A stretch of 37,592 bases of DNA from Clostridia bacterium. Its GTDB lineage: Bacteria > Bacillota > Clostridia > TANB77 > CAG-508. The translations under genes and the position numbers were made by a program. Of the stretch, positions 1 through 8,699 are shown piece after piece. The first letter of the stretch is position 1. Every line of letters starts with the position of its first letter. The DNA is taken from assembly GCA_017937285.1 (NCBI GenBank), contig JAGBDU010000006.1, forward strand, positions 1 through 37,592. The letters are read 5' to 3'. The notes below the pieces were generated by a model. The model had not been told where the DNA came from and did no database searches. It was given only the letters and a program-made list of their open reading frames with translations.

Positions 1-199
1 CGTGGCTTTTCGACTTTGGAGAAAAGAGCACAGAAAGGGGCACCCGGAATTGAGCTTAGAATTTCTTAAACTATGGAATGAGCCAGTAATATTTGAAAAA
101 ATAATATATACTAACCCTTCGGACGGCTAATTTAGAGCACATAATATAAGTTAGCACTATATAGTCGGTTTATTTTAAGGCACTGAACTTTAACAAAAA
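1..199. other. Non-coding left edge, probable truncated repeat
   Basis: No credible reading frame on either strand. The first 60 bases are clearly richer in GC than the genes nearby. The stretch ends in GCACTGAACTTTAAC (181-195), nearly identical to GCACTGAACTGTAAC at 6601-6615, so it may be the end of a mobile repeat that begins outside the window. This is inference; the other end cannot be seen. Confidence 0.35.
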
Positions 200-253
200 T
201 CTCCGTCCCCATTGACAAAAAATGGGAAAAGAGAACCGTCCCCTTTTCCCATT
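200..253. repeat. Two REP-like elements abutting the exchanger stop codon
   Basis: A reversed GGGGACGGAGATT unit (200-212) is followed by a 27-nt hairpin (224-250) with arms GGGAAAAG/CTTTTCCC around an ACCGTCCCC head. The 27-mer is identical to 8656-8682. On the minus strand the hairpin extends to AAATGGGAAAAG/CTTTTCCCATTT followed by a T run. It can therefore act as an intrinsic terminator for the exchanger gene, whose stop codon begins 3 nt away. Confidence 0.8.
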
Positions 254-1240
254 TTATAAATTTATCATAACTAGGTTTATCATATAAGCAACATATGCTA
301 AAAAGTATATCGTTCCATTAAATTTTGTCATCTCATCTTTTTTTCCTATAAAAGGAAATAAACCTAATAATAAAGTAGCTCCGATTAAGATTATAAGATC
401 TTTATTATAGTTAATTGAATATGTTATAGGAGCTATAATTGATGAAATTCCTATTATTAGTACTATATTAAATATACATGAACCTATTATATTTCCTATA
501 GCCATATCAATTTCACCTTTTTTAGTTGCAATTACAGATGTAACAAGCTCTGGTAAACTTGTAGCAACTGCAATTATTGTTAAACTTATAATTTTTTCAC
601 TCATTCCTAACATTCTTGCTAACTCAGAAGCACTATTTACTACAAAATCTCCTCCAAATTTTAAACATATTATACCAATTACAACAAATACAATTGATTT
701 TATAAGATATCTTTTTGAAGTCATTTCTATGTTAGTAATTACTAACTGTGTACTTATTCCATCAAATTCTTCTCCTTTTTTTGCCATAATTATATTATAT
801 ACTATAAATATCAAACATAATATTATTAATATTATCCCTTCTGTTCTATTTATAATATTTGCTTGTCCTGCTAAATTATTATTTGCTAATAAAAATAATA
901 ATATTGTGACAAATAAAGCAAATGGACTTTCTATATATTTTGTTTCTTTTTTAAATTTTAAGTTTTTTATAATTGCACATAGTCCTAGTATTAGTAAAAG
1001 GTTTGCTATATTACTTCCAATAACATTTCCTATTGATATATCAGAATGTCCTCCTAATGCAGAGGTTAAACTTACCATTAGCTCTGGCATTGATGTTCCA
1101 ATTGATACTATTGTTAATCCTATTACTATCTCTGGAATATGAAATCTTTTAGCAATATTGCTTCCACCTTCTACTAAAAAATCGGCTCCTTTTACTAGTA
1201 ATATAAATCCTATTATCATTAATAATATTTGTAAAAACAT
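254..1240 (-). CDS. CaCA-family calcium/sodium antiporter
   Basis: A 328-aa integral membrane protein of the YrbG-type K+-dependent Na+/Ca2+ exchanger family. It exchanges Ca2+ for Na+ or H+ across the cytoplasmic membrane. The two inverted alpha repeats are visible: GLTIVSIGTSMPEL near residue 40 with GNVIGSNIANL near 72, and SLTIIAVATSLPEL with GNIIGSCIFN in the second half. About ten hydrophobic segments span the length, which is normal for the family. The start has AGGAGATAAAAT just upstream. It lies 100 nt downstream of mreB on the same strand, with a hairpin between them, so some co-transcription is possible. Confidence 0.9.
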   Translation of the reverse strand: MFLQILLMIIGFILLVKGADFLVEGGSNIAKRFHIPEIVIGLTIVSIGTSMPELMVSLTSALGGHSDISIGNVIGSNIANLLLILGLCAIIKNLKFKKETKYIESPFALFVTILLFLLANNNLAGQANIINRTEGIILIILCLIFIVYNIIMAKKGEEFDGISTQLVITNIEMTSKRYLIKSIVFVVIGIICLKFGGDFVVNSASELARMLGMSEKIISLTIIAVATSLPELVTSVIATKKGEIDMAIGNIIGSCIFNIVLIIGISSIIAPITYSINYNKDLIILIGATLLLGLFPFIGKKDEMTKFNGTIYFLAYVAYMINLVMINL

Positions 1241-1303
1241 ATTTTATCTCCTACTTATTTTTTATTTTACTTTATAGTTTTTATGTAATCTTGTATTGTT
1301 TTT

Positions 1304-1333
1304 TTAAAGACTTATCTTTAAATAAGTCTTTAA
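1304..1333. other. 12-bp hairpin between mreB and the antiporter
   Basis: TTAAAGACTTAT and ATAAGTCTTTAA form a perfect 12-bp stem with a 6-nt loop. On the minus strand it is followed by A residues, not T residues. It is therefore not a canonical terminator and may be a processing or attenuation hairpin. Confidence 0.5.
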
Positions 1334-1340
1334 AATTTAT

Positions 1341-2348
1341 CTATCTTCTATTTCTTTTTGCATCTAGTGAATCTAATGTGTCTAATGCTTTTCCTGTTCC
1401 TAAAGCTACACATGAAATTGCATCTTGAGCTATCATTACATTTATTCCTGTTTTTTCTTGTAATAATTTATCTAAACCATCTACTAAGCATCCTCCACCT
1501 GTCATATAAATTCCTTTATCGCTTATATCAGCTGCTAGCTCTGGTGGTGTTCTTTCTAATACTGAATGAACTGCATCTACAATCATTAATGCTGGCTCTA
1601 TTAAAGCTTCTAGCATTTCACTTGAATATACAGTTACTGTTTTTGGTAATCCATCTATTAAATCTCTTCCTCTTATATCCATTTCAGTATCTTGTATTTT
1701 TGGATATACACATCCTATATTTATTTTTAAGTCTTCGGCTGTTCTTTCGCCAATCATTATATTGTGTTTTTTCTTTATATATTTTACTATATATTCATCA
1801 AATTTATCTCCTGCTACTTTTAGTGATGTACTTACAACTGAACCACCTAAAGAAATTACAGCTACGTCTGTTGTTCCTCCTCCTATATCTACTACCATAT
1901 TTCCACATGGCTTTGATATATCTATTCCTGCACCTATTGCTGCTGCTATAGGCTCTTCGATTAAATATACTTTTCTTGCTCCTGCTTGTGTTGCCGCATC
2001 TATAACAGCTTTTTTTTCTACTTCTGTTACTTGTGATGGTATACAAATCATTATCCTTGGAGCAAATACAAATCTTCCACATACACGACTTATAAAATAT
2101 TTTAGCATTCTTTCTGTGACTGTATAATTTGATATTACACCTTCTCTTAATGGTCTTGTTGCTACAATATTACCTGGCGTTCTTCCTAACATTCTTCTTG
2201 CTTCTCTTCCTACAGCTAAGACTTCATTTGTATTACTATCTACTGCAACTACAGATGGCTCTCTTAGTACTATTCCTTTACCTTTTACATATGCAATTAC
2301 TGTAGCAGTTCCTAAATCAATTCCTATATCTTGGCCCCAACCCCACAT
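1341..2348 (-). CDS. mreB: Rod shape-determining actin homologue MreB
   Basis: Bacterial actin that forms membrane-associated filaments directing lateral cell-wall synthesis. The N-terminal phosphate-1 loop DIGIDLGTATV, the phosphate-2 motif VVDIGGGTTDVAVIS and the adenosine motif TGGGCLVDGLD are all present. GARKVYLIEEPIAAAIGAG and the C-terminal VALGTGKALD favour MreB over Mbl, but the paralogues are hard to separate. I start at the second ATG (MWGWGQDIG): GGAAG directly abuts the first ATG at 2354 but lies 6 nt from this one. The length (335 aa) is normal. MWGWGQ would suit membrane contact (inference). A strong promoter lies at 2401-2429. Confidence 0.93.
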   Translation of the reverse strand: MWGWGQDIGIDLGTATVIAYVKGKGIVLREPSVVAVDSNTNEVLAVGREARRMLGRTPGNIVATRPLREGVISNYTVTERMLKYFISRVCGRFVFAPRIMICIPSQVTEVEKKAVIDAATQAGARKVYLIEEPIAAAIGAGIDISKPCGNMVVDIGGGTTDVAVISLGGSVVSTSLKVAGDKFDEYIVKYIKKKHNIMIGERTAEDLKINIGCVYPKIQDTEMDIRGRDLIDGLPKTVTVYSSEMLEALIEPALMIVDAVHSVLERTPPELAADISDKGIYMTGGGCLVDGLDKLLQEKTGINVMIAQDAISCVALGTGKALDTLDSLDAKRNRR

Positions 2349-2400
2349 TTTCATCTTCCTTTCAGATATAATATTACACTTTTATTTCAATTTTATTACG

Positions 2401-2429
2401 ATTATATTACATATTGTAGAAAATAGCAA
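2401..2429 (-). promoter_or_regulatory. Sigma-A promoter of mreB
   Basis: Minus strand: TTGCTA (2429-2424), 17-nt spacer, TATAAT (2406-2401), about 50 nt upstream of the mreB start. Confidence 0.75.
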
Positions 2430-2494
2430 ATACTTTTTGATTTTTGTACATTTATTTTCAATTTTTCAGTAAACATATAGATTAGTGTAAAAGG

Positions 2495-2550
2495 ATTTTT
2501 TTTAATATAATCCCTTTGTAACGGCTCTTTTTTAAACGTAAATTCTAATA
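2495..2550. repeat. MITE relic (one arm)
   Basis: AATATAATCCCTTTGTAACGG and the following bases match the right arm of the MITE at 36494-36548, without the left arm. This is a decayed copy in the mreB/lexA-operon intergenic region. Apart from this and the mreB promoter I see nothing in 2355-2580. Confidence 0.6.
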
Positions 2551-2583
2551 TTTTATATGAAGTTTAATTATTTTTTAATATCT

Positions 2584-2625
2584 AAAAAGATGTGCATTAA
2601 ATAAAACTTTACTTTAGCACATCTT
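2584..2625 (-). terminator. Terminator of the lexA operon
   Basis: AAGATGTGC (2587-2595) pairs with GCACATCTT (2617-2625). On the minus strand the stem is followed by TTTT. It lies 14 nt past the stop of the 166-aa gene. Confidence 0.75.
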
Positions 2626-2638
2626 AATATAATATTTT

Positions 2639-3139
2639 TTATAAGTTATTTTTGCTACCTTCTTCTAATTGATTTATTATATTTTCAACTCTTTCGTTTG
2701 ATTTTATTGTAAAGAGATTTTGTGATTTTTCATTATCAATTTGCTCTTTTTCTGCTGTATCTATAAATCTTATTTTAAAATGCTCAACATTATCGCAAGT
2801 AAAATCCACTTTAAAATCTTTTATAGCTCCTGAATATAATCCTTCAATTTTTACATACTCTTTTCCTAAACTAACATCATTATCTGAAAACAATTCTACT
2901 TCCATGTATTTATTTGTTATCTCTTCCTTTGTACTATTTGATATTTTTCCTTCTATATATCCATTATCTTTTGATGCTCTTGCATTAATTATTGTTACAG
3001 TTGCATCTTGTACATCTATATCATAAGATTCTATTTTATAATATGATGTTTTTATATATGCAGATATTAAATAATTACTTAAAAAATATAAACCTAAAAA
3101 GATTAATAGATATATGAAAAAAGTTTTCATCCTTTTCAT
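2639..3139 (-). CDS. Membrane-anchored exported protein downstream of lexA
   Basis: 166 aa. I do not recognise a family. Residues 5-27 (FFIYLLIFLGLYFLSNYLI) form one membrane segment with a positive N-terminus, so the remaining ~135 residues should be extracytoplasmic. That part looks like a small beta-rich domain (IINARASKDNGYIEGKISN... YMEVELFSDND) reminiscent of FxLYD-type folds, with an acidic/polar tail. The start is well supported by AAGGAG 6 nt upstream. It begins 12 nt after the lexA stop and is followed by a terminator, so lexA and this gene form a two-gene unit probably under LexA control. In other Firmicutes, SOS-induced division inhibitors such as YneA/SosA are small membrane-anchored proteins encoded near lexA. 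This protein has the anchor but no LysM domain, so the functional parallel is only a hypothesis. Confidence 0.8.
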   Translation of the reverse strand: MKRMKTFFIYLLIFLGLYFLSNYLISAYIKTSYYKIESYDIDVQDATVTIINARASKDNGYIEGKISNSTKEEITNKYMEVELFSDNDVSLGKEYVKIEGLYSGAIKDFKVDFTCDNVEHFKIRFIDTAEKEQIDNEKSQNLFTIKSNERVENIINQLEEGSKNNL

Positions 3140-3151
3140 ACAATTCTCCTT

Positions 3152-3814
3152 TTATAACTTTCTAAATACTCCAGCTACTTTTCCTAATATCTCGCAATTT
3201 TTTACTATTATTGGATCCATAGCACTATTTTCAGGTTGTAATCTTATATGGTCTTTTTCTTTATAAAATGTTTTTACTGTTGCTTCATCTTCTATTAACG
3301 CAACTACAATTTCGCCATTTCGTGCTACATTTTGTTTTTTTACTAGTATATAATCACCATCTAAAATTCCTGCTTCTATCATGCTTTCACCACTTACTGT
3401 TAACATGAAACTTTCTGAATTTCCTACAAAATCTATTGGAATTGGAAATGTATCTGATATATTTTCTACTGCTAAGATTGGTGCTCCTGCTGTTATTTTA
3501 CCTATTACAGGAACTTCTACTAGCTCTTTGTTTGTATATAGATTTTTGCCATTTTCGTTTAGATCTGTTTGATTATTATTTTTGTTTCCTTTTAATAATC
3601 TAAGTGTTCTTCCTTTTTGGTTTTCCTTTTTTATATAACCTTTTTCTTCTAATTTTGTTAAATATCCATGTACTGTTGCAGTTGAGCTTAACCCCACTGA
3701 TTTTCCAATTTCCCTTACTGATGGTGGATATCCATTTTCTTTTATTTGTTTTTCTATAAAGTTTAGTATATCTTTTTCCCTTTTGCCTAATTCATTACTT
3801 TTTTTTCTTGGCAT
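3152..3814 (-). CDS. lexA: SOS repressor LexA
   Basis: 220 aa. Represses DNA-damage genes and self-cleaves when stimulated by RecA filaments. The N-terminal winged helix-turn-helix covers residues 1-73 ([17 protein letters not shown] is the recognition region). A linker follows, then an S24 peptidase fold. The scissile bond is Ala109-Gly110 (ITAGAP), the nucleophile is Ser144 in SGESM and the general base is Lys181 in ATVKTF, so all catalytic elements are intact. The start is set by GGGAGG 9 nt upstream. The promoter carries an AAAC-N4-GTTT palindrome over its -35 box, consistent with autoregulation. Confidence 0.97.
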   Translation of the reverse strand: MPRKKSNELGKREKDILNFIEKQIKENGYPPSVREIGKSVGLSSTATVHGYLTKLEEKGYIKKENQKGRTLRLLKGNKNNNQTDLNENGKNLYTNKELVEVPVIGKITAGAPILAVENISDTFPIPIDFVGNSESFMLTVSGESMIEAGILDGDYILVKKQNVARNGEIVVALIEDEATVKTFYKEKDHIRLQPENSAMDPIIVKNCEILGKVAGVFRKL

Positions 3815-3846
3815 ATACCTTATCCTCCCTTAATCATATTAAGAAG

Positions 3847-3885
3847 ATAATAACACATATATTGGAAAAAGTCAAACAAAAGTTT
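3847..3885 (-). promoter_or_regulatory. lexA promoter with overlapping candidate LexA operator
   Basis: Minus strand: TTGACT (3875-3870), 17-nt spacer, TATTAT (3852-3847). The dyad AAACTTTTGTTT (3885-3874) overlaps the -35 box and sits inside a 17-nt palindrome. It has the AAC-N4-GTT form of Gram-positive LexA boxes (GAAC-N4-GTTC and degenerate clostridial versions). Confidence 0.75.
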
Positions 3886-3979
3886 TGTTTTTTATACTTT
3901 TTATTAGTGGTTGTTACTTTCAGTAAGTATGTAAATTTTCTATTTTATAGAAGTTTAAAGGGATTATAAATATAAAAAA

Positions 3980-5356
<1,377 letters not shown>

Positions 5357-5362
5357 ACCCAA

Positions 5363-6376
5363 TTATTCAAAATAATTTAATTTCATAGCTTTTTTTACTT
5401 TTTTCATAACTTCTTTTGCTGTCATTTGTGCTTTTTTGGTTCCTTCTGTTAACACTTTATCTATTATTTCAGGGTGAGCTTCATAATACGCTCTTTTTTC
5501 TCTAATTGGTTTTAATTCTTCGCATATATTTTTTATTAATTGTTTTTTACATGCAACACATCCTCTTGTACCAGCTTTACATTCCTCACATACTGTTTTT
5601 ACATCATCTGATTTTGTAAATAATTTATGATAGTATGCTACCATACAAATATCAGGATTACCTTTATCATCTTTTTTTATTCTTGCTGGGTCTGTTACTG
5701 CTCCCATTACTTTTTTGGCAATTTCTTCTTCGCTATCTGATAAATATATAGCATTTCCAAGAGATTTACCCATTTTTTCGTTTCCATCTAATCCTTTTAT
5801 TCTTTTACCTTCAGATAAAACTTCTTTTGGTTCTACTAATACTTCTCCATATATTGTGTTAAATTTTCTTACTATTTCTCGGCATTGCTCTATTAATGGT
5901 AATTGATCTTCCCCAACTGGTACAAACTCTCCTTCTAGAGCTGTTATATCAGCTGCTTGACTTACTGGATATCCTAAAAATCCATATGTTACGCTTTCAC
6001 CAAATAAATCCCTCTTTTGAGCAATTTCTGTTTTTACTGTTGGATTTCTTTGAAGTCTTGCTATTGTTACTAAGTTTGAATAAAAAACTGTAAGCTCTGC
6101 TACTTCTGGTATCATTGATTGAATATATATTGTTGTCTTTTCTGGATCTATTCCACATGATAAATAATCTATTGCGAGCTCTCTTACATTTTTGCTAACT
6201 TTTTCTGGATTATTAAAGTTGTCTGTTAAAGCTTGAACATCAGCTATTAATATATATTGATCATATTCTCCTGAATTTTGTAATTCAATTCTTTTTTTTA
6301 ATGATCCAAAATAATGACCTATGTGTAATCTTCCTGTTGGTCTATCTCCTGTTACTATACGTTTTTTCTTTTCCAT
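5363..6376 (-). CDS. trpS: Tryptophanyl-tRNA synthetase, cysteine-cluster type
   Basis: 337 aa class I synthetase charging tRNA-Trp. The HIGH-like motif is GRLHIGHYFGSL (residues 13-24) and the KMSKS-like motif is EKMGKSLGN. Between KMSKS and the C-terminus lies PDIC...CEECKAGTRGCVAC, with C-x6-C-x2-C preceded about 21 residues earlier by another Cys. This resembles the motif reported to bind a [4Fe-4S] cluster in Thermotoga maritima TrpRS. I start at the ATG at 6376; a TTG five codons upstream overlaps the GGAGGG SD and is rejected. No T-box was found upstream. Confidence 0.95.
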   Translation of the reverse strand: MEKKKRIVTGDRPTGRLHIGHYFGSLKKRIELQNSGEYDQYILIADVQALTDNFNNPEKVSKNVRELAIDYLSCGIDPEKTTIYIQSMIPEVAELTVFYSNLVTIARLQRNPTVKTEIAQKRDLFGESVTYGFLGYPVSQAADITALEGEFVPVGEDQLPLIEQCREIVRKFNTIYGEVLVEPKEVLSEGKRIKGLDGNEKMGKSLGNAIYLSDSEEEIAKKVMGAVTDPARIKKDDKGNPDICMVAYYHKLFTKSDDVKTVCEECKAGTRGCVACKKQLIKNICEELKPIREKRAYYEAHPEIIDKVLTEGTKKAQMTAKEVMKKVKKAMKLNYFE

Positions 6377-6536
6377 AATTAAACCCTCCAATTTTTAATT
6401 TTTATTAAAAATGTGAAGTACGCCATCGCCTTCCTATCATATTGTTTTTTATAATTTTCATATAGTCTCCTTTTTATATAGAATTACTATTTATTATAAT
6501 TTATTCTTCGCTTTTTTTCAAGTACTTATTTTTTGT

Positions 6537-6615
6537 AATATAATTCCTTTTCCGCTACTCTAAAACAAAGGCTTTGAATTGTAATAAAGTCTTATTATTT
6601 GCACTGAACTGTAAC
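6537..6615. repeat. Decayed MITE fragments
   Basis: Bases 6537-6592 resemble the right arm of the MITE at 7540-7593 (ATAAT.CCTTTTCC.CTACTCTAAAA, ending GAATTGTAAT). Bases 6601-6615 (GCACTGAACTGTAAC) match the end of the left-edge repeat. The rest of 6377-6647 shows nothing I can assign. Confidence 0.45.
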
Positions 6616-6647
6616 TTTTCTTTTAATTTACTTGTAATTTTGCATAA

Positions 6648-6680
6648 GAAAAAGCACTCTAAAATGATAAGTGCTTTTTC
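6648..6680 (-). terminator. Terminator of the alpha-CTD-like gene
   Basis: GAAAAAGCACT (6648-6658) pairs with AGTGCTTTTTC (6670-6680). On the minus strand the stem ends in CTTTTTCTTA. Confidence 0.8.
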
Positions 6681-6705
6681 AAAAACTCTGCATATTACAG
6701 GAGGA

Positions 6706-7152
6706 TTACTCTCTGAATATCACCTGCTTCCGATATTCTTGCAATGCTTCTTTGATTTGCAAGAGCTGGAACGTTCTTGATTGTTCTGTCAAATCTGGAA
6801 TTTTAATATGTACTCCATAATGCTCGAGTACTATTACAATAATAGCACACGAAACCGAACCCAGATTCCGCAATTTGAGTAAATCATAAATACTCTTACC
6901 TTCAAGATCGCCGACACACTCAAACTCTCGAGACATAACGTTAAAAATCCTTGCCTTCACCTTATTATTGGAATCTCCTTCCACATAATATTTGTCAAAA
7001 ACATCTTTTATGAGAAGTTCATTATTACTTCTAATCGGAATTCCAAGCTGTTCTCTCAACCAATTGTTTTCTTCAATTAACTCTTCGTTAATTTTTTTTA
7101 GGCTGAACAGCTCTTTTGTTATACTCGCTATGATTTCATCAAATTCTTTCAT
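6706..7152 (-). CDS. Coiled-coil protein with RNA polymerase alpha-CTD-like domain
   Basis: 148 aa. Residues 1-37 (KELFSLKKINEELIEENNW) form a leucine-rich coiled coil likely to dimerise. Residues ~64-112 (FNVMSREFECVGDLEGKS, IYDLLKLRNLGSVSCAIIV, LEHYGV) follow the pattern of the RpoA C-terminal domain: first helix, 'tVGDL', 'LLKLRNLG' helix-hairpin-helix, then a final helix. In RNA polymerase that fold binds UP-element DNA and activators. The start has GGAGG 8 nt upstream. Base composition is richer in GC than neighbouring genes (CTCGAGACATAACG, GATCGCCGACACAC), suggesting acquisition. It has its own strong promoter, two 5'-UTR hairpins and its own terminator. A role as a DNA-binding or polymerase-interacting regulator is inference. 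Confidence 0.8.
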   Translation of the reverse strand: MKEFDEIIASITKELFSLKKINEELIEENNWLREQLGIPIRSNNELLIKDVFDKYYVEGDSNNKVKARIFNVMSREFECVGDLEGKSIYDLLKLRNLGSVSCAIIVIVLEHYGVHIKIPDLTEQSRTFQLLQIKEALQEYRKQVIFRE

Positions 7153-7183
7153 GTTGTTACCTCCTGCAATAGTTTTTTGATGA

Positions 7184-7220
7184 ATACACTCAAAAGAGTG
7201 TATAGTGAGACTTCCTCACT
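7184..7220 (-). promoter_or_regulatory. Tandem hairpins in the 5' UTR of the alpha-CTD-like gene
   Basis: ATACACTC/GAGTGTAT (7184-7191/7196-7203, perfect 8 bp, AAAA loop) and AGTGAG/CTCACT (7204-7209/7215-7220). They lie between the promoter and the start codon, at the predicted transcript 5' end. They could be an operator or a structured leader. Confidence 0.55.
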
Positions 7221-7229
7221 TGTATATTA

Positions 7230-7258
7230 ATTATATCATTTTATGTTAAGTTTTGCAA
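7230..7258 (-). promoter_or_regulatory. Promoter of the alpha-CTD-like gene
   Basis: Minus strand: TTGCAA (7258-7253), 17-nt spacer, TATAAT (7235-7230). Confidence 0.75.
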
Positions 7259-7330
7259 ATTATTATCTGGTAAAAATTTCTTTTAAAGATATATTTATTT
7301 ATATCACTTAAAATGCATTTTAATAACATG

Positions 7331-7625
7331 TAGTCTATTCACAGTTATTTTTTTAGAGTAGTGGAAAAGGAAATTACAATTCACGGCTAAAAGTAAGCCG
7401 TTCCAAAAGGATTATATTATAAAAAATTCCATTCCTTACTGGTCGGCAGGCTAAAGTTTTAATACATGAATAAATATGTGCTTTAAAATATTGGCTGGCA
7501 ATGAGGTTCTATGGCTCCCAAACTGCGCGTCATTACATTTTTTATAATATAATCCCTTTTCCACTACTCTAAAAAATGGCCGTAAATTGTAACAAAAGAA
7601 ATTATATTATAAAGTTATTTTTTAA
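7331..7625. repeat. MITE copy B nested in an older MITE
   Basis: A full element (7373-7593, 221 bp) starts ATTACAATTCAC and ends AATTGTAAC. It has two AT-rich arms around a 109-nt core (TCCATTCCTTACTGGTCGG ... CCCAAACTGCGCGTCATTAC). The flanks are AAAAGGAA and AAAAGAAA, a likely 8-bp target duplication with one change. Outside it lie the split halves of an earlier copy: 7331-7372 (CTATTCACAG..AGAGTAGTGGAAAAGG) and 7594-7625 (AAATTATATTATAAAG..). The young copy therefore inserted into an old one. Confidence 0.8.
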
Positions 7626-7631
7626 ATTTTC

Positions 7632-7660
7632 TTGTCACAAAATGTAATATATGCTAAAAT
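7632..7660 (+). promoter_or_regulatory. Promoter of the small membrane protein gene
   Basis: TTGTCA (7632-7637), 17-nt spacer, TAAAAT (7655-7660). The start codon is 48 nt downstream. Confidence 0.7.
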
Positions 7661-7707
7661 TATCTTGGAATTAATTTTCTAAATATTTTTGAAGGAGGGG
7701 TATTTTT

Positions 7708-8001
7708 ATGGATAAAAAAACAACAGGATGGGTTGCATATCTTACTTGGATAGGATTTATAGTAGCAATTTGCGCTGGTGACAAAGAAGGAGCAAAATTC
7801 CATTTAAATCAAGCTTTAGTTATTTTAATAGCTGGTACTATTGGTGCACTAGTATCTATCATTATACCATATGTTGGATTTATTATTGGCGGATTGTGGA
7901 ACATATTTGTTTTTGTTTGCTGGATTTTAGGTTTAATTGCTGCAATCAATGAAGAAGAAAAAGAAGTTCCATTATTAGGACAAATTAAAATTTTAAAATA
8001 A
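7708..8001 (+). CDS. Small Tic20/DUF4870-like membrane protein
   Basis: 97 aa with three hydrophobic segments: residues ~7-22, ~33-55 and ~61-80. The middle has FHLNQALVILI and the end has GLIAAINEEEKEVPLLGQIKIL. This pattern is typical of the short Tic20/DUF4870 membrane proteins common in Firmicutes, whose function is unknown. The start is set by GAAGGAGGGG 9 nt upstream. It is a single-gene unit with its own promoter and a strong terminator. The family call comes from sequence pattern only. Confidence 0.85.
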   Translation: MDKKTTGWVAYLTWIGFIVAICAGDKEGAKFHLNQALVILIAGTIGALVSIIIPYVGFIIGGLWNIFVFVCWILGLIAAINEEEKEVPLLGQIKILK

Positions 8002-8015
8002 AATATTTCTGTTAA

Positions 8016-8047
8016 AACAACTGTATTTTTACAGTTGTTCTTTTTTT
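8016..8047 (+). terminator. Terminator after the small membrane protein gene
   Basis: AACAACTGT (8016-8024) and ACAGTTGTT (8031-8039) followed by CTTTTTTT. Confidence 0.9.
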
Positions 8048-8162
8048 ATAAAATTTGCATATCAAATAAAATTTGGTAAATACTAATACTATATACATTT
8101 ATTTTTATACGATTCGGAGATTTATTTTATATATCTCCTACATGAAAGGACTGAAATTTATT

Positions 8163-8549
8163 ATGAATTTTTTTCAAAGTATTGATTGGATGCAAATTTT
8201 AAAATGTTTTGTTGTTGGAGGCTTAATTTGTATAATCGGTCAAATTTTAATAGATAAAACAAAACTTACTCCAGCGAGAATTTTAGTTATCTTTGTAACT
8301 ACCGGTGTAATACTTGGAGCTTTAGGAATTTATAAATATGTAATTGATTTTGCTGGATGTGGAGCTACAGTTCCCCTTACTGGCTTTGGTGCTAATTTAG
8401 CTAAAGGTACTATTGAATCTATTAAAGAAAATGGATTACTTGGTGCTTTTATGGGAGGGGTTAAAGCATCTGCAGGCGGAATAGCAGCGGCTGTGTTTTT
8501 TGGATATATCGCATCTTTAATAGCTAAGCCAAAAATAAAAAAACAATAA
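8163..8549 (+). CDS. spoVAE: Stage V sporulation protein AE
   Basis: 128 aa, four hydrophobic segments, member of the SpoVAC/SpoVAE membrane family. These proteins form part of the SpoVA channel moving dipicolinic acid into the forespore and out at germination. Family hallmarks are GGLICIIGQILIDKTKLTPARILV, GFGANLAKGTIESIKENGLLGAFMGG and a final AAAVFFGYIAS. The frame is open 30 codons further upstream, but the family starts near MNFFQSIDW and AAAGGA lies about 12 nt before this ATG. MKGLKFI, 7 codons upstream, is the alternative. No spoVAC or spoVAD is adjacent, although they usually accompany it, so the gene stands alone between two terminators. Confidence 0.9.
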   Translation: MNFFQSIDWMQILKCFVVGGLICIIGQILIDKTKLTPARILVIFVTTGVILGALGIYKYVIDFAGCGATVPLTGFGANLAKGTIESIKENGLLGAFMGGVKASAGGIAAAVFFGYIASLIAKPKIKKQ

Positions 8550-8557
8550 TAACAATG

Positions 8558-8592
8558 TTTTGCACATTTGGAAATAAAAATGTGCAAAATTA
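8558..8592 (+). terminator. Terminator after spoVAE
   Basis: TTTTGCACATTT (8558-8569) pairs with AAATGTGCAAAA (8578-8589). A further CCAAATGTGCA at 8616-8626 can compete for the first arm. Confidence 0.75.
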
Positions 8593-8655
8593 TTAACTCT
8601 TTGCATGTTTTGCATTCCAAATGTGCATGAGAGAGTGTCCCAAATTCTCAAAATT

Positions 8656-8682
8656 GGGAAAAGAGAACCGTCCCCTTTTCCC
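8656..8682. repeat. REP-like hairpin (copy of 224-250)
   Basis: A 27-nt sequence identical to 224-250, with arms GGGAAAAG/CTTTTCCC and the ACCGTCCCC head. It lies 18 nt past the stop of the HD hydrolase and could terminate that gene. Confidence 0.85.
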
Positions 8683-8699
8683 TCTTTTTCCCTTTTTTA

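Noticed and set aside
1358..1951. Long plus-strand Leu/Phe-rich frame opposite mreB
   Set aside because: Antisense shadow of a strong gene. Its low-complexity composition is typical of reverse reading in AT-rich DNA, and it has no SD. The same reasoning removes the frames opposite obg, argS, spoIIIAE, spoIIIAB and others.
6377..6536. T-box or other leader upstream of trpS
   Set aside because: No TGGNACCGCG motif and no terminator/antiterminator pair were found.
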